A stretch of DNA of 64,000 nucleotides from Pigmentiphaga sp. (GTDB taxonomy: Bacteria > Pseudomonadota > Gammaproteobacteria > Burkholderiales > Burkholderiaceae_B): positions 62,001 to 126,000 of the forward strand of contig JALOAI010000002.1 of assembly GCA_023228945.1 (NCBI GenBank), written 5' to 3'. Under the pieces are notes generated by a model. That model made no database searches. It saw only the letters and a program-made list of their open reading frames with translations, and was not told the DNA's origin. Below are positions 52,211 to 60,290 of the stretch, piece after piece (the first letter of the stretch is position 1; each line of letters begins with the position of its first letter). Made by a program: the position numbers and the translations under genes.

Positions 52211-52256
52211 TATTCACAATAGTCTTATAGATCTATATATAGGTCTATTGTGAATA
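52211..52256. promoter_or_regulatory. Long palindromic site TATTCACAATAG - N22 - CTATTGTGAATA
   Basis: Two perfect 12-bp inverted arms (52211-52222 and 52245-52256) enclose a 22-bp A/T-rich centre that itself contains ATAGATCTAT (52227-52236). Each arm is also partly symmetric (TATT...AATA), as in GntR- or IclR-type half sites. It lies 87 bp upstream of the RNase Z-like gene and probably controls it; no regulator gene is adjacent. The stretch 52125-52374 holds no gene. Confidence 0.6.
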
Positions 52257-52346
52257 AGGAAAACGACGATGAAAATCAGGGTTTACACGGAGGGTGAGGG
52301 ATTGAGCGGTGAAAATGAGAGCGGGATTCGAGGAGGGAGAGCATAA

Positions 52347-52368
52347 AGGCCGACGCAGGCGTCGGCCT
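52347..52368 (-). terminator. Rho-independent terminator after the 66-residue orphan gene
   Basis: AGGCCGACGC and GCGTCGGCCT form a perfect 10-bp stem with 2 loop bases (52347-52368). On the minus strand the stem is followed by TTTATGC, a short T-tract. It starts 6 bp beyond the stop codon of the small gene at 52375. Confidence 0.65.
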
Positions 52369-52374
52369 CGAAGC

Positions 52375-52575
52375 TTACTCAGGCCACCGCATCGACAAAG
52401 TGGAAGGGGCGATATTCCGCTTGCACCAGTCGTCGGTCAGAACCTGGTCGGGGGTTTCGATGATCCCGAGGTTCATCAGCAAGGTACCCACAGCGGGGCG
52501 CTGCCGTTTTTCACCTCCATTGTTCACGCTGCTATAGGGCGTGGGTCGAGAAAAAGCGAAAATGCTTTTATCCAT
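52375..52575 (-). CDS. Small orphan protein, 66 residues
   Basis: No family recognised. The protein MDKSIFAFSRPTPYSSVNNG ... VGTLLMNLGIIETPDQVLT ... CKRNIAPSTLSMRWPE is polar with one short hydrophobic stretch and a single cysteine. Support for it being real: GGAGAG lies six bases before ATG 52575, a strong stem-loop with a T-tract follows its stop, and it is the only sensible frame in a 500-bp stretch. An upstream ATG at 52587 is possible. Neighbours on either side point away or are unrelated, so it is probably transcribed alone. Confidence 0.55.
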   Translation of the reverse strand: MDKSIFAFSRPTPYSSVNNGGEKRQRPAVGTLLMNLGIIETPDQVLTDDWCKRNIAPSTLSMRWPE

Positions 52576-52800
52576 AGCGCTCTCCAAGGTTCATGCTTGT
52601 AATAACGAACAACACGTATACGCAACGAGAGACAGGGAATCTTTTTCGTGCGGATGCCGCCTGTACGAGGAGCTGCACCATGGTCATCGTATGTTGGGTG
52701 GATGGAACAAGCTGTAGGACGACGCCACTTCTTTTGTAAGAATTTTCTGACGTTCCGCTCATCCGTAAAGTGCCAACACAAAAATCTGGCCGTGCGGCGA

Positions 52801-52806
52801 TATAAT
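52801..52806 (+). promoter_or_regulatory. Promoter -10 box TATAAT of the SulP leader
   Basis: A consensus -10 hexamer occurs directly before the structured leader of the SulP gene. No good -35 box is visible at 17 bp (the 52778-52783 region reads ACAAAA). A transcript from here would start near 52813 and carry a leader of about 170 nt. Confidence 0.5.
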
Positions 52807-52815
52807 AGAAGGTTG

Positions 52816-52914
52816 CGCTTGCAAGAGGCGCACTATCGCCATCTTGGCGGTCCCGTTGGACCCGGCATGCCGGGTGGCTCGGCCGGGCGCCTATCCCCCG
52901 GACAACTGCAAGCG
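52816..52914 (+). ncRNA. Structured 5' leader of the SulP gene, possible riboregulator
   Basis: Nested pairings can be read: P1 CGCTTGCA (52816-52823) with TGCAAGCG (52907-52914); P2 AGGCGC (52826-52831) with GCGCCT (52887-52892); inside P2 a hairpin CGCCA-TCT-TGGCG and a hairpin ACCCGGC-AT-GCCGGGT. Together they form a closed, roughly 99-nt junction with a single-stranded stretch after P2. I could not match it to the riboswitch classes I know (fluoride, guanidine, yybP, SAM/SAH, c-di-GMP). The next gene, 69 bp on, has no strong Shine-Dalgarno, so translation control is possible. Confidence 0.5.
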
Positions 52915-52982
52915 ATTCCAACTCGCGCCGCCCGGTTCCCCGCCGTTCGGCGCGTGGCCGTTTGCCCACCTAGAATACCCCC

Positions 52983-54464
52983 ATGTCATTGTCTTCCACC
53001 ATCAGGCGCGAATGGCTGGCCAGCCCTCGTGCCGACATTCTGGCGGGCCTCGTCGTTGCGCTGGCCCTGATTCCCGAGGCCATCGGCTTCTCGATCATCG
53101 CGGGCGTCGACCCGCGAGTGGGCTTGTACGCTTCCTTCTCCATCGCGGTGATCATCTCGCTGGTGGGAGGCCGACCCGGCATGATCTCGGCGGCGACGGC
53201 CGCCATCGCCGTGTTGGTGGTGCCGCTCGTCAGGGAACACGGCGTCGAGTATCTCTTTGCCGCCACGCTATTGATGGGCCTATTCCAGATCCTGGCTGGC
53301 TACTTGCGCTTCGACCTGTTGATGCAGTATGTGTCGCGCTCGGTCATGACGGGCTTCGTCAACGCCCTCGCCATCCTTATCTTCATGGCGCAGTTGCCGC
53401 AACTGATGAACGTGACCTGGGTGACGTACGTGATGGTCGCGGCGGGGCTGGCCATCATCTATCTGTTTCCACGCTTGACGCGTGCGGTACCCTCACCGCT
53501 GGTGGCCATCATCGTGCTTACCGCGGTGGCTGTGTATGGCGGCTTGGATGTGAATACGGTTGGCGATATGGGCGAGCTGCCCACGACGCTACCGGCCTTC
53601 CTGATTCCCGACGTTCCATTCACTTTCGAAACCTTGCGCATCATCGTGCCGTACTCGCTCGCGATGGCGGCCGTGGGCTTGCTGGAATCGATGCTGACGG
53701 CCCAGATCGTGGACGACCTCACCGACACCCCCAGTCATAAAGGCCGTGAGTGCAAAGGCCAGGGGATCGCCAATATCGTCACGGGGTTCCTGGGCGGCAT
53801 GGGCGGTTGTGCGATGATCGGCCAATCCGTCATCAACGTGAAATCCGGTGGTTCGACCCGATTGTCCACCTTTATCGCCGGAGCCGTGCTGCTGTTCCTG
53901 ATCGTGGTGCTGGGCCCGCTGGTGGCGCGTATTCCCATGCCGGCGCTGGTGGCCGTCATGATCATGGTCTCCATCGGCACCTTCAGTTGGAGCTCGATCC
54001 GGGATCTGCGCTCGCATCCGTGGCAGTCGTCGGTCGTGATGGTGGTCACGGTCGTCGTCGTGGTCTGGACTCAGGATCTCGCCAAGGGCGTGCTGGCGGG
54101 TGTGATCCTGAGCGGCCTTTTCTTTGCCGGAAAGGTGAAGCGGATGTTCACCGTAACGTCCGCGCTATCCCCGGATGGCCGCAGCCGGACTTACCGCTAT
54201 ATCGGCCAGATATTTTTTGCCTCCACGGAGCGATTTTCCGAAGCGATCGACTTCAAGGAAGTGGTCGATACGGTGGTGCTGGACGTTTCGGCCGCGCATT
54301 TCTGGGACATTTCTGCCGTGGGTGCGCTGGATAAAGTGGTGATCAAGCTCCGGCGTGGCGGGGCCGCGGTGGAGGTGGTGGGCCTGAACGAAGCCAGCGC
54401 CTCGATGATCGGCCGTTTTGCTGTTCACGACAAGGTCGCGGAAGCCAAAAGCAGCGAGCCTTGA
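52983..54464 (+). CDS. SulP-family anion transporter with STAS domain
   Basis: A 493-residue inner-membrane transporter. The first part (DILAGLVVALALIPEAIGFS, GPDPRVGLYASF-type motif read here as GVDPRVGLYASF) is the family hallmark; about 10-12 helices follow, with GMGGCAMIGQSVINVKSGGS and TRLSTFIAGAVLLFLIVVLG. The C-terminal STAS domain starts near residue 395 and contains DTVVLDVSAAHFWDISAVGA. SulP proteins move sulfate, bicarbonate or dicarboxylates. The ATG at 52983 follows an in-frame stop and has no clear Shine-Dalgarno. A structured leader precedes it, and a universal stress protein gene follows 133 bp later, a pairing common in this group. Confidence 0.92.
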   Translation: MSLSSTIRREWLASPRADILAGLVVALALIPEAIGFSIIAGVDPRVGLYASFSIAVIISLVGGRPGMISAATAAIAVLVVPLVREHGVEYLFAATLLMGLFQILAGYLRFDLLMQYVSRSVMTGFVNALAILIFMAQLPQLMNVTWVTYVMVAAGLAIIYLFPRLTRAVPSPLVAIIVLTAVAVYGGLDVNTVGDMGELPTTLPAFLIPDVPFTFETLRIIVPYSLAMAAVGLLESMLTAQIVDDLTDTPSHKGRECKGQGIANIVTGFLGGMGGCAMIGQSVINVKSGGSTRLSTFIAGAVLLFLIVVLGPLVARIPMPALVAVMIMVSIGTFSWSSIRDLRSHPWQSSVVMVVTVVVVVWTQDLAKGVLAGVILSGLFFAGKVKRMFTVTSALSPDGRSRTYRYIGQIFFASTERFSEAIDFKEVVDTVVLDVSAAHFWDISAVGALDKVVIKLRRGGAAVEVVGLNEASASMIGRFAVHDKVAEAKSSEP

Positions 54465-54585
54465 CCACGCGCCCAAGCGCAAGCCTCGTCGTTCACGGCG
54501 AGGTTAGCGAGGCTAAATCTGCCGGAGCCGAAGGCTCCCCGCCTGGTGGCGAAGAAGATCCGGCCGGGAGGCCGGGGTTCTTCAC
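54463..54585 (+). repeat. Dispersed hairpin repeat, copy 4 (full length)
   Basis: It starts at the SulP stop codon and ends 12 bp before the universal stress protein ATG. The three hairpins are present: AGCCTCG with CGAGGT (a G-T wobble), GGAGCC-GAA-GGCTCC (perfect), and CCGGCC-GGGA-GGCCGG (perfect, longer than in copy 1). Retained pairing despite base changes hints that the RNA or DNA fold matters. Confidence 0.75.
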
Positions 54586-54597
54586 AAGGAGAAGACA

Positions 54598-55452
54598 ATG
54601 TCCAGAATTCTTGCTTGTCTCGATGATTCACCCTACTCGGTGGGCATCTGCGACCTCGCCGCTTGGGCCGCTGTCCGGCTCGGCTGGGAGGTGGAACTCC
54701 TGCATGTCTTGCAACGCAAAAGCGCCGTCACCGCCCGGCACGACCTCAGTGGCGCCATCGGACTGGGCGTCAAGAGCAACTTGCTCGAAGAACTGACGCG
54801 CATCGATGAGCTGCAGGGCAAGCTTGCCATCGAAAAAGGCCAGGCCTTGCTGCGGGCCGCCGAACAACGCCTGCGCGACGCGTCGGTGGCCGGCATCGCC
54901 GTCAGGCATCGGCATGGCGGCATCGTGGAAACCATCCTCGAGCGGGAAGCGGAAGCCGGGCTCCTGGTAATGGGCAAGCGCGGTGCTTCGAGCGAGTTCG
55001 CCGCCGCCCACCTCGGCTCCAAGATCGAAAGGGTGCTCAGGGCCAGCACCAAGCCCATGCTCATCGCTCCCTTGAGTCTCGCTACCCCGGTCAGGGTCTT
55101 GATTGCCTACGATGGCGGCAAGTCGGCGAAGCGCGCGGTGGAGCTCGTCCGGCAGTCCCCGCTGTTCAGCGGGCTGCCGATACATGTATTGATGGCGGGG
55201 GGCGATTCGACGGAGAATGAGGAGGCGCTGGTACGTGTTGCCGAAGCGCTGGCGCAAAGCGGCGCTACGGTGACCACGGAGCTGCGGGCTGGCGCGGCCG
55301 AAGCCGTCATCGCACGGGCCACCGCTGAACGGCCAGGCTCCTTGCTGATCATGGGAGCTCATGGGCACTCGCCGCTGCGTCATCTGATCATCGGCAGCAC
55401 CACGACGGCTACGATCCGGCTGGTGGAGGCCCCGGTCTTGCTGGTGCGCTAG
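54598..55452 (+). CDS. Universal stress protein, two tandem Usp domains
   Basis: A 284-residue protein with two UspA domains. Both have the ATP-binding G-x2-G-x9-G-S pattern: VMGKRGASSEFAAAHLGSKI in the first half, IMGAHGHSPLRHLIIGSTTT in the second. Each domain starts with the usual strand (RILACLDDSPYSV and RVLIAYDGGKSAK). Such proteins protect cells under stress and often accompany SulP transporters. AAGGAGAAG lies just before ATG 54598. Its last 44 bp overlap the convergent LysR gene. Confidence 0.9.
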   Translation: MSRILACLDDSPYSVGICDLAAWAAVRLGWEVELLHVLQRKSAVTARHDLSGAIGLGVKSNLLEELTRIDELQGKLAIEKGQALLRAAEQRLRDASVAGIAVRHRHGGIVETILEREAEAGLLVMGKRGASSEFAAAHLGSKIERVLRASTKPMLIAPLSLATPVRVLIAYDGGKSAKRAVELVRQSPLFSGLPIHVLMAGGDSTENEEALVRVAEALAQSGATVTTELRAGAAEAVIARATAERPGSLLIMGAHGHSPLRHLIIGSTTTATIRLVEAPVLLVR

Positions 55453-56431
55453 CGGATTCGCTGGCAAGCCGGTTCGTGGCACCAGGATCGGCGTTGCCCG
55501 TTGCACAACATTGCCGCAAATGTGCCACGAACAACGAAACCAGCTCCGAGGCGTTTTCTCGCGGAGACAGTACGCCGAGAGGTTCGATGGTGAACGGTAC
55601 CTCGACGGGAAGCCGCGCCAGCTCTCCCTGCTCCAGCCACGAGCAGGCAATGCTGTAAGGCATCAGGCTGAGCAGGGGCTCTTCCTTCAGCATCATCCAG
55701 GCCACGGCCATCGATCGGGTCGCGATCAGGCGGAGCTCCGGGGCAGCATTTTCACGAGCGGTCCATTGCTCCAGAGCCCGTCGGGGCGCGCTGGCCAAAG
55801 GGCCCAGCATCCAGGGGTACTTCCAGAGGGCTTCGGTTGGCACGGAGGGGATCTGGGCCAGGGGATGCCGACGGTCGCAGAGTACGACGAAGCCATCGTC
55901 GAGCAGCCGTTCGAATGACCATCCCACCGGGACGATGGCGGGTTCGCGGATCAAAGCAAGGTCGATCGCGTCTCGCGCAACCCAATCCTGGATCTTCTCC
56001 ACATCGCCTTCCTGGATTTCCACCAGAACGCCATGCCGCTGAGACCACTCGCCGATTTGCGCCCGGGCCAGGACGGCTGAAATCGCCCCCGAGATGGCTC
56101 CGATGCGCAGCAGACTGGCGCCGTCGCGGTGCAGCGCGGCTGCAATGTCGGCGATTTCGTCGATGGACTCGAGCATGCGTCGAACCACGGGCAAGATCGC
56201 GGTGCCGGCGGCGGTGGGAGTGACGCCCCGGGATCCGCGATCGAATAAACGCGTTTCCAGGAGCCGCTCGAGTTCGGCAAGCACATGGGTTACAGCGGGC
56301 TGGGTCAGCCCCACGGCTTGCGCCGCGCGTGAAAAGCTGCCCAGTTCGGCCAGGCGCACCAGCACCTGCAGATGGCGAAAGCGAGCCCTGGCCAGCAGGC
56401 GTGAGGCTAGGACCGTCGGAGCTGTACTCAT
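55409..56431 (-). CDS. LysR-family regulator of the divergent Bug/enolase-superfamily pair
   Basis: A 340-residue LysR protein. The HTH reads FRHLQVLVRLAELGSFSRAA and LTQPAVTHVLAELERLLETR, the wing LFDRGSRGVTPTAAGTAILP. The effector domain follows, with a proline-rich tail (SASAPARPGPPPAGS). It is divergent from the receptor gene at 56547 across 115 bp, where it is expected to bind and control the Bug/enolase-superfamily pair. Its 3' end overlaps the stress protein gene. Confidence 0.9.
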   Translation of the reverse strand: MSTAPTVLASRLLARARFRHLQVLVRLAELGSFSRAAQAVGLTQPAVTHVLAELERLLETRLFDRGSRGVTPTAAGTAILPVVRRMLESIDEIADIAAALHRDGASLLRIGAISGAISAVLARAQIGEWSQRHGVLVEIQEGDVEKIQDWVARDAIDLALIREPAIVPVGWSFERLLDDGFVVLCDRRHPLAQIPSVPTEALWKYPWMLGPLASAPRRALEQWTARENAAPELRLIATRSMAVAWMMLKEEPLLSLMPYSIACSWLEQGELARLPVEVPFTIEPLGVLSPRENASELVSLFVAHLRQCCATGNADPGATNRLASESASAPARPGPPPAGS

Positions 56432-56546
56432 GCGCGTCGATTAGCGACTTGAATAGGGTGCAAAGAAAATTGATTTCCGATCCGCCAGCCGGGCTCGGAC
56501 AATGAAGGGTATCGATCTACACCATAACGATCCAGGAGGAACCTCC

Positions 56547-57530
56547 ATGCCCATCGGTCGATCTCTCGCCTTTGTCCTGGCCGGCATGCTGGCCATCGCG
56601 CCGGCTTTGTCGTCCCAGGCCCAGGAAAAATATCCGAGCAAACCCGTGCGTGTCCTGGTCGGAGTCAATCCAGGCGGCGCCACGGATGTTCTGGCCCGGA
56701 TTGTGGCACACCAGTTGAGCGATGCCATGGACGGCAATTTCGTCGTCGAGAATCGGCCAGGAGCCGGCGGCACCATCGCCGCCAACGAGGCCGCCAAGGC
56801 CCAGGCGGACGGTAGCACATTGCTGCTCTCCGCTCCCACCGTGATGGTGGTGTCGCCTTACCTCTATAAAAATCTGCCTTTCTCGCCGAAGGAAGACTTC
56901 GCTCCGGTCAGCCTGGTTGGCGCCGGGCCTCTCGTCCTCGCCGTGAATTCCTCCGTGCCCGCCAGGGACTTGCCCGAGCTGATGCGGTATCTGCGCGATA
57001 ACCCAGGCAAGGTGAGCTTCGGTTCCGGCGGCCAGGGCACCGCTTCGCACCTCACCGCCGAATTATTCGGCAGCCGCGCGGGGGTGGAGATCGTTCACGT
57101 CCCCTATCGTGGAGATGGCCAAGCGCTCAATGACTTGCTCGGTGGCCACGTGCAACTGATGTTCACCGCCTTTAGCCTGCTCGAGCCGCACGTCGACGCC
57201 GGCAAGCTGCGAATTCTCGCGACAACGGCCCTCGATCGCCCGTCGTCCGTTCCGCAGCTTCCCTCTTTGCATGAAAGCGGCCTCACGGGATTCGAGTCGT
57301 TCGGCTGGATCGGTTTGTACGCGCCGAAGGGCACGCCCGCCGGCATCATCGATCAATTGAATAACGCCTGGCAGGAGAGAAGCCGTCGGCCCGATGTGCG
57401 GAAGCAATTGGAGGCTTTCGGCGGGACGTTTCCCGCGGTCGATACCCCCGCAGCCTTCGCGGCATTCCAGGCCCAGGAAGCCGAACGCTGGGCAAGCGTG
57501 ATCCAGGATGCAGGCGTCACGGCGGAGTAA
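56547..57530 (+). CDS. Bug/TctC-family periplasmic solute-binding protein
   Basis: A 327-residue receptor. The signal MPIGRSLAFVLAGMLAIAPA with cleavage at SSQAQ, then EKYPSKPVRVLVGVNPGGAT, NRPGAGGTIAANEAAKAQ, GSGGQGTASHLTAELFGSRA, HVPYRGDGQALNDLLGG and the final AFQAQEAERWASVIQDAG. CAGGAGGAAC precedes ATG 56547. Its stop lies two bases before the start of the enolase-superfamily gene, so import and first catabolic step are coupled. A sugar acid is a likely ligand (inference from the neighbour). Confidence 0.93.
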   Translation: MPIGRSLAFVLAGMLAIAPALSSQAQEKYPSKPVRVLVGVNPGGATDVLARIVAHQLSDAMDGNFVVENRPGAGGTIAANEAAKAQADGSTLLLSAPTVMVVSPYLYKNLPFSPKEDFAPVSLVGAGPLVLAVNSSVPARDLPELMRYLRDNPGKVSFGSGGQGTASHLTAELFGSRAGVEIVHVPYRGDGQALNDLLGGHVQLMFTAFSLLEPHVDAGKLRILATTALDRPSSVPQLPSLHESGLTGFESFGWIGLYAPKGTPAGIIDQLNNAWQERSRRPDVRKQLEAFGGTFPAVDTPAAFAAFQAQEAERWASVIQDAGVTAE

Positions 57531-57532
57531 TC

Positions 57533-58666
57533 ATGAAGAAAACGCGCATCGCCGCACTTGAAACCCTGCTGGTCGATCGCTGGTGCCTGGTTCGTATCAC
57601 CACCGAAGACGGCTTTACCGGTGTGGGCGAGGCCGGTGTCCACGGCTGGCCCGTCGCAACGGCCGCCATGATCGATGGCCTGCGTGGCTACCTGATCGGC
57701 CAGGATCCCGACCTCATCGAACATCATGGCCAGCGCATTATGCGCAGTTGGCATTTTTCAGGATCGATCATCGCCGGCGCGGTTTCCGCCATCGATCTTG
57801 CCCTGTGGGACATCAAGGGCAAACGGCTGGGAGTGCCGGTCTATGAGCTCCTGGGCGGCAAAACGCGCGACAGCGTTCGCTGCTATATCCACGTTGCCGG
57901 TGACAGCGTAGAGGCCCTGGTGGCCGATGCGTTTGCTCGCCGCGACGAAGGCTTTACCGCCCTTCGCTTCTCGCCGTTTCAACCGGATTTCCACTTGCGC
58001 GCCTCATACGAGGAATGGGCCGCCGAGGCTGAACGGCGGGTTGGCGCCGTGTGGGAAGCCGTGCGCGGCGATGTGGATCTGTGCCTGGAACTGCACCGCC
58101 AGATGAGTCCGGCTGAATCGGTTGCCTTGGCATCGCGTCTGCGGCAATTCCATCCTTTCTTCTACGAGGATCCCATGCTGCCGGATAGCCCGAGGATCAT
58201 GGGAACGGTCCACGCGCAATCGGGCCTGCCAGTGGCCACCGGAGAACGTTTCACATCATTGTTCCAGTTCCAGGACCTCTTTCACCACGATGGCTGTGCC
58301 TACGCCCGCCCGGATCTTTGCTTGTGCCTGGGCCTTACCGGGGGCAAAAAGATCGCGGCGCTGGCCGAGGCCCACCATGTCAAGATCGTTCCGCACAATC
58401 CTTTGTCGCCGATCTCTACAGCCGCTTGCGTGCAGTTGGACGCTTGCATCCCGAACTTTGCGCTCCAGGAGTACACCGGAGAGTCCGAGTCGCCCAAGGT
58501 CGATCTGGTGGTTCGTCCGCTGGAGTTGAAGCGCGGGTATCTCACCGTTCCCGATGCGCCCGGCATGGGGATCGAGCTTCGGCCCGATCTGCTGGATCGA
58601 CTGCCGCCGGCGGCGGCCATTCCGATGGCTCCCTTGGGGCGCGACAATTCCGTTCAGGACTGGTAA
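57533..58666 (+). CDS. Mandelate racemase/muconate lactonizing-type enzyme, galactonate dehydratase-like
   Basis: A 377-residue enolase-superfamily protein with a capping domain (1-110) and a beta-barrel. Expected metal ligands are E186 (in LELH), E212 (in FYEDP) and E238 (in TGERF); H188 and H288 (in VPHNP) are the likely acid and base. Spacing equals galactonate dehydratase (D183, E209, E235, H185, H285), but the first ligand is Glu, not Asp. It most likely dehydrates a sugar acid or a related hydroxy acid. It follows the Bug gene by two bases and shares its LysR regulator. Confidence 0.9.
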   Translation: MKKTRIAALETLLVDRWCLVRITTEDGFTGVGEAGVHGWPVATAAMIDGLRGYLIGQDPDLIEHHGQRIMRSWHFSGSIIAGAVSAIDLALWDIKGKRLGVPVYELLGGKTRDSVRCYIHVAGDSVEALVADAFARRDEGFTALRFSPFQPDFHLRASYEEWAAEAERRVGAVWEAVRGDVDLCLELHRQMSPAESVALASRLRQFHPFFYEDPMLPDSPRIMGTVHAQSGLPVATGERFTSLFQFQDLFHHDGCAYARPDLCLCLGLTGGKKIAALAEAHHVKIVPHNPLSPISTAACVQLDACIPNFALQEYTGESESPKVDLVVRPLELKRGYLTVPDAPGMGIELRPDLLDRLPPAAAIPMAPLGRDNSVQDW

Positions 58667-58764
58667 GCGCTTTCTTGGCGCCAAGGATAAATGGCCACTT
58701 GTGATGTGCCGGTCGTCGCGGATATTCTGAGGCGGGTCTGGACGACTTTTGGGAAGGAGGCGGC

Positions 58765-59193
58765 ATGTCGAACGAAACCAAGGAACGAGCCGAAGCGGTC
58801 AAGCTGCTGTCAGGCGGCAATCCTCAGATTGCCAAAGGTTATGGCAACGAGCCGATACAGGCCTACATCCGCGCGATGCCTGGATGGAAGAGCGCAATCG
58901 GACGCCGGATGGATGCGCTCATCGAACAGACGGTGCCGGGGGTCAAAAAGGCCGTCAAATGGAACTCTCCGCTCTATGGGGTGGAAGAGGGAAGCTGGTT
59001 CCTGAGCTTGCACTGCTATGCCAAGTTCATCAAGGTCACGTTTTTTCAAGGCACGTCGCTCGACCCGGTGCCTCCGGTCGCGTCAAAGATGAGCGGCGTT
59101 CGTTACTTCCACATCGAGGAAGGGACGTTCGACGAGGCCCGATTCGTGGATTGGGTGCAGCAGGCCAGCCGGCTGCCGAGCGAGAAGATGTAG
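58765..59193 (+). CDS. DUF1801 domain protein
   Basis: A 142-residue soluble protein of the DUF1801 (YdhG-like) family: IQAYIRAMPGWKSAIGRRMD, VPGVKKAVKWNSPLYGVEEG, WFLSLHCYAKFIKVTFFQG and a final RYFHIEEGTFDEARFVDWVQ. Function is unknown; related proteins are small and single-domain. GGAAGGAGG lies before ATG 58765. It stands alone, 98 bp after the enolase-superfamily gene. Confidence 0.87.
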   Translation: MSNETKERAEAVKLLSGGNPQIAKGYGNEPIQAYIRAMPGWKSAIGRRMDALIEQTVPGVKKAVKWNSPLYGVEEGSWFLSLHCYAKFIKVTFFQGTSLDPVPPVASKMSGVRYFHIEEGTFDEARFVDWVQQASRLPSEKM

Positions 59194-59461
59194 ACCTGGC
59201 AGAAACTCCGGGTTCAGTGGGATGTGGCAACCCAGTGTGCAGATGATTTCCGGGTTTTGGTTTGCAACTGTATCCCGCCGGTAGCTGCGACCCCTGTCAT
59301 GATTGACTGCATTGCGAGGAAACCTGAAACACAATGCGGCGGGCCGATTGGCGTACAAGGTGATGATGGCTGAGCGGTTCAACCCCGCGACAGCTGCAAT
59401 CGCCGGGGGCGGCAGCTCGAAAAAGCTAGCGGTCGACAAGGCGGACGATAAGGAACAAACC

Positions 59462-59860
59462 ATGGTCACAAAAGCTCACCCCACGATCGCGCTGCTATGT
59501 GGTGCCACGATCCTCGCGGCCGGCTGTGCCGCCCCTCCCGCCCAGACCACATTGCCAGGGTCTCAGCGGGCGGCGACAGAAGCGGAACTCATGCTGATAC
59601 GCGACGGTGTCAGCTATCGGGTTCCGGATCCTGCCAATGCAGCGATACGCAATGTTTATGTCGCGGCCAACCCTTCAGCCCACGAGCCAGAAGGGACACC
59701 CGTTTGCGGGGAAGTCAACAACGGCTACCTGGGCTTCGTGCCCTTTCGCGCCGTTTTGCGCAAAGACGGCGGCTTGACGGTCGTGGAAGTGGCGCAAGGC
59801 GCAGATCGCATGAGCGTTCTCGAAGCCTGCAGGCTGCGGGGCATCGCCTTGCCCATGTAG
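59462..59860 (+). CDS. Small lipoprotein
   Basis: A 132-residue protein with a lipoprotein signal: MVTKAHPTIALLCGATILAA and the lipobox LAAGC, cysteine at about residue 23. The mature part is mostly polar (EAELMLIRDGVSYRVPDPAN, GTPVCGEVNNGYLGFVPFRA) with a second cysteine. No family recognised. The start at 59462 is set by the signal; upstream residues of the longer frame look non-coding. The 268-bp spacer before it holds nothing recognisable. Confidence 0.72.
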   Translation: MVTKAHPTIALLCGATILAAGCAAPPAQTTLPGSQRAATEAELMLIRDGVSYRVPDPANAAIRNVYVAANPSAHEPEGTPVCGEVNNGYLGFVPFRAVLRKDGGLTVVEVAQGADRMSVLEACRLRGIALPM

Positions 59861-59897
59861 TGGTTACGTTGCGGTTCAATCCAGCAGGCGAGCAAGG

Positions 59898-60290
59898 CTA
59901 CTTCGGCGTGGCGTTGCCCATGTTCTGGATGGCAGCGTCCAGAAGCTGGCGCATCTCGGCTTGCTGCTTGGCCGTTTCGGCGATGGCGGCGTCGACTCCG
60001 CGCTGAGCCTCGGCCGCAAGATTTGCGGTATCCCTGCCCGAATCGAACATGGCCCCGCCCAAGGCCAGGGCCCCAATAAGCGCCGCGCCTACGGCGATGC
60101 CTGTACCGATGGTGGTGGCCTTGATGCCCTGAAGCGCTTCCAAACGGGTCTTGACAGTGACAAGCTCCGTTCGGATCTCACCCATGGCGTCTCCGACGGA
60201 TTTTTCGAATGCGATAAACCGCGCATCGGCGCGCGCCTCGGCGGCAGCAATGCGCGCTTCGAATTCTTCACGAGTGGGGGGCGTAGTCAT
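59898..60290 (-). CDS. Small coiled-coil protein with one transmembrane segment
   Basis: A 130-residue protein. Residues 1-55 are strongly helical and charged (REEFEARIAAAEARADARFI), a single hydrophobic span follows at about 60-82 (TTIGTGIAVGAALIGALALG), and the C-terminal part is again helical (LAAEAQRGVDAAIAETAKQQ). It resembles small membrane-anchored coiled-coil proteins of prophage or plasmid origin, but no definite family can be named. It is convergent with the lipoprotein gene. Confidence 0.68.
   Translation of the reverse strand: MTTPPTREEFEARIAAAEARADARFIAFEKSVGDAMGEIRTELVTVKTRLEALQGIKATTIGTGIAVGAALIGALALGGAMFDSGRDTANLAAEAQRGVDAAIAETAKQQAEMRQLLDAAIQNMGNATPK

Noticed and set aside
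52816..52914. Assignment of the SulP leader to a known riboswitch class
   Set aside because: The conserved sequences of the fluoride, guanidine-I, yybP-ykoY, SAM/SAH and mini-ykkC elements as I remember them are absent; only the secondary structure is clear.
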